Positions 8,676 to 17,319 of a DNA stretch of 48,580 bases are shown here, in pieces (position 1 is the stretch's first letter; every line of letters starts with the position of its first letter). A program made the position numbers and the translations under genes. The notes beneath the pieces are model-generated. The model was not told where the DNA came from. It saw nothing but the letters and a program-made list of their open reading frames with translations, and did not search any database. The stretch lies in contig VHCN01000020.1 in NCBI GenBank assembly GCA_016871675.1, positions 1 to 48,580 of the forward strand, written 5' to 3'. The DNA comes from Verrucomicrobiota bacterium. GTDB lineage: Bacteria > Verrucomicrobiota > Verrucomicrobiia > Limisphaerales > VHCN01.

Positions 8676-9595
8676 TCCGCCGCGCCTTCGCCCCACAGGG
8701 ACTTGATGTGCGCCACGCCTCGGCGCAGGTCTTCGGCGGACGTTGCCGGGTGAAGCTCGAAAACCTTGATGTGGTCGCGCCGCACGAACGGCTTGAGCGC
8801 GGCGAAATCCACCGTGCCCGCGCCGGGCGCGTGATGGTCCTGCGCGGGAAACGCGACGTCGTGAATGTGGAAGCCCAGCAGCTGCGGCGCGAGCGATTCG
8901 AGGTGCATCGCGTGGTGGAGGAAGCCGAGGTTCTCCTTGATCTGCGCGTGGCCGGTGTCGTGCCAGTAACCGATCGCGGGCGAAGTGAACTGGCGGAAGA
9001 ACAGGAAGAAGTCGTCATCGAGCGGGAGCTCCTCGAGGGCCTCGCGGTTCTCGACGCCGAGCTGGAGCCCAAGACGCGAGGCTTCGGCCGCGACGCGCCC
9101 GAGCATCTCGACGACCCGCGCGAACGGCGCTTCCTTGATGGCCTCGCGCCGTTCGAGCAACTCGGCGCACAGGCGGTCATATTTCGGCGAGTTCCTTTCG
9201 CCGCGGGCGACGAGTTCCTTCAGGCGGTCCGTGTAGCCGGGCATCGGAAGGCTGCCGAGATGCAGCACGACGAGCCGTGCGCGGACGCGCGCGGCGGTTT
9301 CGAGCGTCTTGAGCGTGTGCTTCCACGCGCTGTCGCGCTCGCGGCGGTCTTCGGCGGAGAATTGAAACAGGTTGGGCGCCGGCTTGTTCACGCCGAGCGG
9401 CAGCGGGCAGAAGTTGTGGAGCGTGGAGATGCGGATTTCACCGGCGTCCACGGCGGCGAGGATGCCTTCCAGCAATGAGAGCCGGATGCCGTGGCTGAGT
9501 TCGGCGAACTCGAAGCCGAGGTCGCGAATCTCGCGAAGCATCGCGCGGCCGTCGGTGTGGCGGCCGGAGTTCCAGCAGGTGGAAAGGGAATACAT
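8672..9595 (-). CDS. Sugar phosphate isomerase/epimerase-like TIM-barrel protein
   Basis: 307 residues of the AP-endonuclease-2 / xylose isomerase-like TIM barrel superfamily. Typical strands are visible: MYSLSTCWNSG, LGFEFAELSHG, ISTLHNFCPLP, RLVVLHLGS, LQLGVENR, GYWHDTGHAQI, LLGFHIHD and a closing IKVFELHP, supplying the Glu, Asp and His metal ligands expected for this fold. The substrate is unknown. It starts three bases after the stop of the hypothetical gene upstream and overlaps the flippase-like gene downstream, so all three are likely one transcript; a role in making or consuming a lipid-linked sugar is possible but only inferred. Confidence 0.87.
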   Translation of the reverse strand: MYSLSTCWNSGRHTDGRAMLREIRDLGFEFAELSHGIRLSLLEGILAAVDAGEIRISTLHNFCPLPLGVNKPAPNLFQFSAEDRRERDSAWKHTLKTLETAARVRARLVVLHLGSLPMPGYTDRLKELVARGERNSPKYDRLCAELLERREAIKEAPFARVVEMLGRVAAEASRLGLQLGVENREALEELPLDDDFFLFFRQFTSPAIGYWHDTGHAQIKENLGFLHHAMHLESLAPQLLGFHIHDVAFPAQDHHAPGAGTVDFAALKPFVRRDHIKVFELHPATSAEDLRRGVAHIKSLWGEGAAE

Positions 9596-9598
9596 GGC

Positions 9599-10057
9599 TT
9601 AGTCCCCGTGGCGGGCGGCGGGGGGGGCGAGTCGCGCCAGGAGCGCGCGGTAGCGGGACTCGATCGCGGCGGTGTCCCCCGGCGAGGCGTCGCGGTGTCC
9701 GCTGCGGCTGAGGACGGATTTGCAAAATCCGGCGAGCCGCGGCACGAGCGGGACCAGTTCGGCGCCGCCGTTGCCGAGGCGGAATTCGATCACGGCCGCG
9801 AAGGAATCCAGCGCGGTGCCGTCACCGAACGCGTCTCGCTCCATCGCCCGCAACGCGGCTTCGACGTAGAATTGAAATCCCCCGGCGCCCATCCACATCA
9901 GGTCCTCGGTGAAGTAGGGGGCGTTGTCGCGGAAGAGCGCCCCGGCCTGGTCGGGCGACTTGCCGAGGATGTGCTTCGCCGCGACGCGCTCGTCGGGCGA
10001 GTCGAACTCATTGAGGTCCCGCGCTGCGGGCAGCGTCGGGGGCGTCGGGGTGTCCAT
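9599..10057 (-). CDS. Hypothetical protein, soluble, about 152 residues
   Basis: From the ATG at 10057 (MDTPTPPTLPAARDLNEFD) the product has 152 residues, no signal peptide and no membrane segment. It is acidic in the middle (FDSPDERVAAKHILGKS, FTEDLMWMGAGGFQFYVEAALRAM) and looks mostly helical. The motif set resembles no family I can name. It lies just downstream of the rpsU terminator and three bases upstream of the TIM-barrel gene, so it probably starts or follows by read-through the isomerase/flippase operon. An upstream in-frame ATG at 10123 would place the start inside the terminator hairpin and is unlikely. Confidence 0.7.
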   Translation of the reverse strand: MDTPTPPTLPAARDLNEFDSPDERVAAKHILGKSPDQAGALFRDNAPYFTEDLMWMGAGGFQFYVEAALRAMERDAFGDGTALDSFAAVIEFRLGNGGAELVPLVPRLAGFCKSVLSRSGHRDASPGDTAAIESRYRALLARLAPPAARHGD

Positions 10058-10062
10058 TGGTC

Positions 10063-10111
10063 GGAAAACCAAAAAGCCGGATGCCGCTCCGGGAGAAGAC
10101 AGCATCCGGCT
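10063..10111 (-). terminator. Rho-independent terminator of rpsU
   Basis: A perfect 10-base inverted repeat (AGCCGGATGC at 10075-10084 and its complement at 10102-10111) encloses a 17-base loop. On the minus strand it is followed at once by a T-rich tail (TTTTTGGTTTTCC). It sits about 16 bases after the rpsU stop, so it ends the S21 transcript before the next minus-strand gene. Confidence 0.88.
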
Positions 10112-10126
10112 GTGGGAGTTCAAAGG

Positions 10127-10324
10127 TTAGAGGTCGGCGTAACGGGCCTTGAGCATGGCGGTGAACTTGGCCACTTTCATCTTGCGGCGGCGCTTCTCGC
10201 TGGGCTTCTCGAAGCGGCGGTGGTTGCGGACTTCCTTGAGGGTTCCCTCGCGGTCGAGCCGCTTCTTGAGGCGCCGAAGCGCCTTGTCCACCGGTTCGCC
10301 TTTCTTGAGCTTGATCTCGGTCAA
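10127..10324 (-). CDS. rpsU: 30S ribosomal protein S21
   Basis: 65 residues, highly basic, matching S21 throughout: TEIKLKKGEPVDKALRRLKK near the N-terminus, a central LDREGTLKEVR, then RRFEKPSEKRRRK. The homologous region begins at a TTG codon (10324-10322) read as Met; no ATG is available nearby, and upstream sequence in the frame is Pro/Arg-rich without family similarity. A GGGGTGA element lies about 6-8 bases before the TTG and supports this start. S21 sits on the small subunit near the anti-Shine-Dalgarno region. Terminated by the hairpin downstream. Confidence 0.93.
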   Translation of the reverse strand: MTEIKLKKGEPVDKALRRLKKRLDREGTLKEVRNHRRFEKPSEKRRRKMKVAKFTAMLKARYADL

Positions 10325-10445
10325 TCGAATGTCACCCCGTTCCTGCTGCACTGGAGCCGCCGCGCCGGCATGGCGCGGGGGCGTCGAGTCAGGGTGCGGA
10401 GCGTAGGGGGGGCGCAGGGGGGTGTCAACCGGAAGAAACGGCGTG

Positions 10446-10895
10446 TCACACGTCGATGACCGGGCCGTTGCCGTCGTCCTTTCGGTTGGGAACTTCGGGC
10501 TTCGAGCCACGGCGGGAATCCACGCGCACGCGGGCGCCGCCCGTGCCGGTGAGCGCGTTGAGCGCGATCGAAACGAGGCTGATGACGAGCGAACCCCAGA
10601 ACGCCGCGCCGAAACTCTGCACCTCGAAGTTCGGCTTGAGCAGCAGTCCCACCAGATAAAGCAGTCCGGCGTTCACGATGAACATGAAGAGGCCAAGCGT
10701 GACCAGCACCAGCGGGAGCGTGAGGATCACGAGCAGTGGGCGGACAAACGTGTTCAGAATGCCGAGGAACAGCGACGCGACGAACAGCGCCACCACGTTT
10801 TCATAATGGATGCCCTTCACCACGTAGCCCGCCGCAAGCACGGCCACGGTGTTGATGAGCCAGCGCTGCAGGAAAGTCTTGGCTTCCTTGTTCAT
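10446..10895 (-). CDS. Phage holin family IV-type small membrane protein (YvlD-like)
   Basis: 149 residues from the ATG at 10895. Four hydrophobic segments are visible at about 12-28, 34-48, 54-76 and 99-117, with the family blocks WLINTVAVLAAGYVVKGI, ASLFLGILNTFVRPLL, LPLVLVTLGLFMFIVNAGLL and a charged C-terminal tail (SRRGSKPEVPNRKDD). Despite the name, chromosomal members of this family are ordinary envelope proteins of unknown role, and nothing phage-like is nearby. It lies 83 bases downstream of manA on the same strand. The open frame extends upstream into manA but has no family similarity there. Confidence 0.88.
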   Translation of the reverse strand: MNKEAKTFLQRWLINTVAVLAAGYVVKGIHYENVVALFVASLFLGILNTFVRPLLVILTLPLVLVTLGLFMFIVNAGLLYLVGLLLKPNFEVQSFGAAFWGSLVISLVSIALNALTGTGGARVRVDSRRGSKPEVPNRKDDGNGPVIDV

Positions 10896-10978
10896 CAGTT
10901 CAGCCGCGACCGGGCGGGCGGCGCGCGGCGTTGGAATCGAATCGCACGGGGCGACGTTGCGGCGGGACGGCCGCGCGT

Positions 10979-11956
10979 TCAACAGCATTTCCCGGCCGTG
11001 GCCCGCAGCCAGGCGGCTTGTGCGGTTGTCGAGAGTGCGACGGTCGTGTCCGCCGGAATCAGGCAAAACTCTCCCGCCTCCCGCCGGACTTCGAATCCGC
11101 CGCCGGCGATCTGCAATCGCCCGTCGAGACACGCAATGATGGTCGGGGCCGGGTGGTTCATCGTGAGGTGCGATTGCTCGGTCAGTTGCTCGTGCGCGAC
11201 GGAGAACAGGTTGTCATTTACGAGGCAACGCCGCAACCGCTCCGGACTTCCGCCGGGCCGACCCGTGACCAGCGCCGGCTCGAAGTCCCCGAAGTCGATC
11301 GCCTCGAGCGCCTGCCCGACGTGCAGTTCGCGCGGCTTGCCATCGAGCCCCGGGCGATTCCAGTCGAACACCCGGTAAGTCGTGTCCGAGTTTTGCTGCA
11401 CCTCGATCAGCACGCAGCCCGCGCCGAGCGCGTGCACACGGCCGCCCGGCAGGAACATCGCGTCGCCGCGTCTCACGGGGATGCGATGAAAACACTCCGC
11501 AACGGTTCCGTCGCGGACGCGCCGCTCGAACTCCGCGCGTGTGACTCCGCTCCGGAGCCCGGCGTGGATGCACGCATCCGCGGTCGCCTCGGTGAAATAC
11601 CACAGCTCTGTCTTGGGCTCGCCGCCAAGCGCGGCGGCCTTTGCGGCGGGCGGGTGGACTTGCAGCGAGAGCGCGTCCCGCGCGTCGAGCAGTTTCACAA
11701 GAAGCGGGAAGCGCCCGCCGGCCGGCGCCGCGGCGCCGAGCAGTTCGGAGCCGTGATGCTCCATGAGCCAGCGCAGGGTGCGGCCGGCAAGCGGGCCATT
11801 GGTGACCACGCTTTCATCGCCGGGCCGGTCGGAAATCTCCCACGACTCGCCGATGCGCGCGCCGGGCGGCAGCGCCTTGCCATACAAGTCCTGCAACCGG
11901 CGCCCGCCCCACACGCGTTCCTTGAAGATGGGCTGGAAAGTGAGCGGGTAGAGCAT
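10979..11956 (-). CDS. manA: Mannose-6-phosphate isomerase, class I
   Basis: 325 residues. Converts fructose-6-phosphate and mannose-6-phosphate, linking glycolysis with mannose use or GDP-mannose synthesis. The cupin zinc site is visible: LSLQVHPP (Gln and His), PKTELWYF (Glu) and GRVHALGAG (His), with FKERVWGGRRL and GESWEISDRPG near the N-terminus, as in the short bacterial type of about 320 residues. The start is the ATG at 11956; the frame stays open upstream to 12115 but that extension is Arg/Pro-rich. It is the first gene of its minus-strand group and is divergent from the coiled-coil gene. Confidence 0.94.
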   Translation of the reverse strand: MLYPLTFQPIFKERVWGGRRLQDLYGKALPPGARIGESWEISDRPGDESVVTNGPLAGRTLRWLMEHHGSELLGAAAPAGGRFPLLVKLLDARDALSLQVHPPAAKAAALGGEPKTELWYFTEATADACIHAGLRSGVTRAEFERRVRDGTVAECFHRIPVRRGDAMFLPGGRVHALGAGCVLIEVQQNSDTTYRVFDWNRPGLDGKPRELHVGQALEAIDFGDFEPALVTGRPGGSPERLRRCLVNDNLFSVAHEQLTEQSHLTMNHPAPTIIACLDGRLQIAGGGFEVRREAGEFCLIPADTTVALSTTAQAAWLRATAGKCC

Positions 11957-12126
11957 GGGCGCGCGCCGAGTAAACCGCCCGCGGGCGCGGGAGGGAATCA
12001 GGATTTTCCGCCCCGCGAGCGGCGCGGGGGTTTGGACAGGCCGCGGTCCGTGTTGTTCGGTTGCCGTGGCGCGCGGTGCGGCGCCGCCGGGATGCGGGAG
12101 ACGAGCAACCGGCACTTGCCAAACTC

Positions 12127-13254
12127 ATGTTCGATGCACACACTCCCGGCCCTATGGAAAAGTCGCCCCTTGGTTCATCGCCAGCTTCCGCCTCGCCGGG
12201 AGCGCCCGTCGAGCCTTCGATGAAGCAGAAAATGGCCATCCTCGTGCTGGTCGCTGTCATCCTCCTGCTCGGTGTCGCGCTGCTCATGGTCCACAACAAC
12301 GCCGAGGAGCAGAAGCGCCGCGACGCGGCGACCAACATCGGGCTCTCGAACAACATCGTTGAACTCAAGTCGCTCCTCGAGGCGCAGAAGAAGGTCAACT
12401 CCGCGCTCGAAGGCGCGCTCGCGCTCAGGACCGACGAGGCGCGGTCCGCCACAAACACCCTGCTCGCCCTCTCGAACACGTTCGTCACCGTCTCCAACCG
12501 CCTCACCACGCAATTGCAAGCCACCAACCAGGCACTCGCGATGACCGCGGCGGAACTTGCCAAGACCCGTTCCGACGCCCAGTCCGCCGCGGCGAAGGCC
12601 GCCGCCGACCTGGCGCGCATCAAGCAGCAGAGCGAGGCCGACTTCGCGCGCGCGGCCGCCACCGACAAACAGCGCCTTGAGGAAATCGCGCGGCGGGACG
12701 CCCGCATCGCCGAGCTCAACACCAATCAGGAACAACTCGGCAAGCGCATCACCGGGCTCAACGACGCCATCACCGGCCTCAACACGCAAATCGCGAGGAC
12801 CGAGAAGGAACTCGAGAGCACCAAGGGGGACAAGGAGTTTCTCCTCAAGGAACTTCGCCGCCTCCAATCCGAGAAGGCCGAGCTTGAGCGGCAGATGAAC
12901 GACCTCGCCTTCCTCCGCGAACAGGTCAAGCACCTCAAGGAGGAACTCTCCATCGCACGCCGCCTCGACTGGATTCGCCGCGGCATCTTCGGCCCCGACG
13001 AGAAACGCGGCGCCACGCTGCTCTCCGAGGGCTGGAAACCGCAGGCCGTGAAGACCAACCCGCCTGCCGGCAACGTCCTCAACGTCGAGCTCAAGCGCGA
13101 CGGCACCGTGAACGTCACCCCGCCCGTCCGGCCCGCCACCAACGCGCCGCCGCCCGCGCCGAAGGGTTCCACCAACCCGCCTTCAGGCAAGTCCGGCACC
13201 GTGACCCTCCCGCCCGGCGCGCCGCCCGCGGGCGCCGCACCGCCGAAGAAATGA
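12127..13254 (+). CDS. Membrane-anchored coiled-coil protein with Pro-rich C-terminus
   Basis: About 375 residues if started at the ATG at 12127; ATGs at 12154 and 12220 are alternatives. A short Pro/Ser-rich cytoplasmic stretch is followed by one membrane helix (MAILVLVAVILLLGVALLMV), then some 220 residues of Ala/Gln/Glu-rich heptad sequence that should form a long coiled coil. The C-terminal quarter contains a compact DWIRRGIFGPDEKRGATLL segment and then a Pro/Ala/Asn/Thr-rich tail (NPPSGKSGT...PPKK). I do not recognise a named family. It overlaps moaA by four bases (ATGA), so the two are probably co-translated although no functional link is obvious. Confidence 0.8.
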   Translation: MFDAHTPGPMEKSPLGSSPASASPGAPVEPSMKQKMAILVLVAVILLLGVALLMVHNNAEEQKRRDAATNIGLSNNIVELKSLLEAQKKVNSALEGALALRTDEARSATNTLLALSNTFVTVSNRLTTQLQATNQALAMTAAELAKTRSDAQSAAAKAAADLARIKQQSEADFARAAATDKQRLEEIARRDARIAELNTNQEQLGKRITGLNDAITGLNTQIARTEKELESTKGDKEFLLKELRRLQSEKAELERQMNDLAFLREQVKHLKEELSIARRLDWIRRGIFGPDEKRGATLLSEGWKPQAVKTNPPAGNVLNVELKRDGTVNVTPPVRPATNAPPPAPKGSTNPPSGKSGTVTLPPGAPPAGAAPPKK

Positions 13255-14324
13255 CCGCGTCCGCGCCGTTGGCGGATTCGTTTGGCCGCGTCCTGCGCGA
13301 CTTGCGGGTCAGTGTCACCGACCGTTGCAACTTCCGCTGCCTCTACTGCCTGCCCGAGACCGAGGAGGCCGCGAATTTCTACCGCTCGAAGTTTGACGCG
13401 CTGAACAATCCACGGCCCGCCGCGCCCGTCCCCATCGCGCTCAACTGGAAACCCAAGTCGGAAATCCTCAGCTACGAGGAAATCGCGCGCGTCGTGCGCG
13501 TCTTCACCACGCTCGGCATCCGCAAGGTCCGGCTCACCGGCGGCGAACCGCTGCTGCGGCAGGACCTCGAACGCCTCGTCGCCGCAATCGCCGGCCTCGC
13601 GGACATCGAGGACCTCGCGATGACCACCAACGGCTTTCAATTCCCGCACCGCGCGGCCGCGTTGAGGCAGGCGGGACTCCGGCGCGTGAGCTTCAGCCTC
13701 GACTCACTCGACCACGACAACTTCAAGCGCATGACCGGCCGCGACGGGTTGCGCGCCGTGCTCGCGGGCATCGTGCTGGCGGGGGAACTCGGCTTCGCGC
13801 CGGTCAAGGTGAACGCCGTCGTCATCCGCGGCATCAACGACCACGAAGTCGAGTCGCTCGCGGCCTTCGCGCGCGAGCAGCGCGTGAGCTTCCGCTTCAT
13901 CGAGTTCATGCCGCTCGATTCCGGCCGCGCCTGGCTCAAGGAACTCGTCGTGCCGGGGCGCGAGATTCTCGGGCGGCTGAGGGCCGCATTCGACCTGCGC
14001 CCCGTCGAGCCGGCGAACCAGTCCGAGACGGCGCGCCGCTGGGCGTTCGCCGACGGCCGCGGCGAAATCGGCATCATCGCGCCCGTCACCGAGCCGTTTT
14101 GCGGACACTGCAACCGCATCCGGCTCACGGCCGACGGCAAGATTCGCACCTGCCTGTTCAGCCTCGGCGAACACGACCTCAAGCCGCTGCTGCGCGGGGG
14201 CGGCACGGACGCGGACCTCGCCGCGAAGCTGCGCGACATCGCGGTGCTCAAGGAAGACCGCCACCACATCGGCGAACCGGGCTTCGTCCAACCCGAACGC
14301 ACGATGAGCTGCATCGGCGGGTGA
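13251..14324 (+). CDS. moaA: GTP 3',8-cyclase MoaA (molybdenum cofactor synthesis)
   Basis: 357 residues, radical-SAM enzyme converting GTP to the cyclic intermediate of molybdopterin. The SAM cluster is C26-x3-C30-x2-C33 (DRCNFRCLYC), followed by the LTGGEPLLR motif; the C-terminal cluster is C284, C287 and C301 (PFCGHCNRIRLTADGKIRTC), and the protein ends in the characteristic GG. Between the first cluster and the ILSYEE helix there is a loop roughly 18-20 residues longer than usual, containing FYRSKFDALNNPRPAAPVP. No other cofactor genes are in the window. Start overlaps the upstream coiled-coil gene. Confidence 0.95.
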   Translation: MTASAPLADSFGRVLRDLRVSVTDRCNFRCLYCLPETEEAANFYRSKFDALNNPRPAAPVPIALNWKPKSEILSYEEIARVVRVFTTLGIRKVRLTGGEPLLRQDLERLVAAIAGLADIEDLAMTTNGFQFPHRAAALRQAGLRRVSFSLDSLDHDNFKRMTGRDGLRAVLAGIVLAGELGFAPVKVNAVVIRGINDHEVESLAAFAREQRVSFRFIEFMPLDSGRAWLKELVVPGREILGRLRAAFDLRPVEPANQSETARRWAFADGRGEIGIIAPVTEPFCGHCNRIRLTADGKIRTCLFSLGEHDLKPLLRGGGTDADLAAKLRDIAVLKEDRHHIGEPGFVQPERTMSCIGG

Positions 14325-14356
14325 CGTGTGATGCGGTGCGTCCGTTTGAGTTCCAC

Positions 14357-15690
14357 TCACCTCTCCGGCGTGTTCGCGGGGAAGGAATCCTTCCCGTCCG
14401 TGAGCCATTCGAGGTTGAAGCGCGCGAGGGTGAGCGAGCCGGTCTTGTAAATGTTCGCGCCGTCGGTGCTGCCGCGCTCGTAGAAGAGCAGGATGGTGCC
14501 GTCGTTTGCCACGGCGAGGTCGCTGTAGCCGCTGAAGCCCGGCTCCACGGTCTTGCTCAACGGCCACGTCGTGGCCTCGTCGTAGCTGAGTTTCACGGAG
14601 ACGTTTTTCCGGTCGCGGTTTTTGCCGGGCGCTTCCTTGCCGTCGGCGCGGGAGAGGTTGTGCGGGTTGGAGAAGAGCAGGCGGTTCTTCGCGGGCGCTT
14701 CGCTGAGGCGGATCATGCTGGCCATGCAGATGGGTTCGAGCAGTTGGTCGTGGAACTGCGGTTTGGTCCAGCCGGTCGCGCCGTTGCGGCTGGTGGTGAG
14801 CAGGCGGCGGTTGGGTTTCGATTCGCTCCGCATGTTCAAGAGCACCCGGCCGTCGGCGAGTTGCACGGCGCAGGTTTCATTGGGGATGTTCCACTCGCCC
14901 TCGTTCGGACCGGCAATCTCGCCGCGCGTCCATGTGCGCCCGAGGTCGTCGCTGTAGATGACCGATGTGACGGATGGCCGGTGCGCGTGGCCGCCGGTGC
15001 CGGTGGAAATCCACACGGGCACAAGCAGGCGTCCGTGCCGGAGCTGGATGCCGTGGCCGGGACCGGTGGCGAGCACCTTCCAGTCATACTCGGGGCGGAA
15101 CGTGTCGAACGACGCGGTGATTTCGACGGGCTTGCTCCACGTGACGCCGTCGTCGTCGGTGCGAATGTAAAAGCAGCGCGCGTATTCGAGGCAGAAGAGA
15201 AAATGCACCGCACCGTCGCGGTCGGGGATGGCGACGGGGTTGTTGTAAGTGACCTCGCCGTCCGTCGCGAGTCGCTGCGCGAGGGCGACGGGGTTCTTGG
15301 CCTTGGGGCCGGGCACGTCGGCGATCTTCACGCGCGGCTGCCAGCTCGCGCCGTTGTTGGTGGAGCGGCGGAGCAGGATGTCGATCGTGCCCCAGTCGCC
15401 GCGGTCGCTTTTGCGCGCCTCGCAATAGGCCAGCACGGTGGCGCGCTTCGTGGTCACGATGCCGGGGATTCGGTAGAGCGCGTAACCGTCCTTGGCCGCC
15501 TCGAAGAGGTCCACCTTCTCGATGAACGGCGCGGCGGCGGGCGAACGGAAGGGAGCCGCAGTAAGGAGAAACGCGACAATCAACAGCCCCGCGCAGGATT
15601 CCGGGGAGGAACGTGTCACGCCGCGACATGTCGCCGCTTGCGGCGCGATGGCCGCCACCGTCGCGCGACGTTGCGGCTCGGCGGGCAGGT

Positions 15691-15694
<4 letters not shown>
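14357..15694 (-). CDS. Secreted sialidase / neuraminidase-like BNR protein
   Basis: Up to 445 residues. The exo-alpha-sialidase signature YRIPGIV (the RIP arginine motif) is followed by four Asp-box-like turns (STNNGASW, TDDDGVTW, SDDLGRTW, SYDEATTW), giving the six-bladed propeller of the family. It would release terminal sialic acid, or a related sugar, from glycans outside the cytoplasm. The longest start is a GTG at 15694 that overlaps the stop of the DUF1501 gene (GTGA); a second GTG at 15619 would give a more normal signal peptide (core LLIVAFLLTAAPF), so the true start is uncertain. Confidence 0.88.
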
Positions 15695-17136
<1,442 letters not shown>

Positions 17137-17200
17137 CGTGGACCCTTGGTAATCCGCCACGCGCGGAATGGCAAGGGCGGCGGATGCTCACCGCTGCCTT

Positions 17201-17276
17201 GTCCTAATCGTGATCTTGATCCTAATCTCGGGGTTCATGCCGGTTCAGGCCGGAAGATCAGGATTACGATTAGGAC
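17201..17276. repeat. Imperfect inverted repeat (21-base arms) in intergenic space
   Basis: The left arm at 17201-17221 and right arm at 17256-17276 are reverse complements with 19 of 21 positions matching. The arms contain the simple motif TCCTAATCGTGAT / ATTACGATTAGGA, which is AT-rich against the surrounding GC-rich DNA. The 34-base loop holds a smaller dyad (GCCGGTTCAGGCCGG). It lies between the ABC transporter end and the DUF1501 start. Similar short AT-rich motifs are scattered in intergenic DNA of related genomes, so this may be a dispersed repeat element. Confidence 0.7.
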
Positions 17277-17319
17277 TAGGAACTGCCGCCACGCGCGTGA
17301 ACCCTTCGCGCTCGCGCGG

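Noticed and set aside
10446-10895. Prophage remnant because of a holin-family protein
   Set aside because: Family IV holin-like proteins are ordinary chromosomal membrane proteins in many bacteria, and no phage gene is near.
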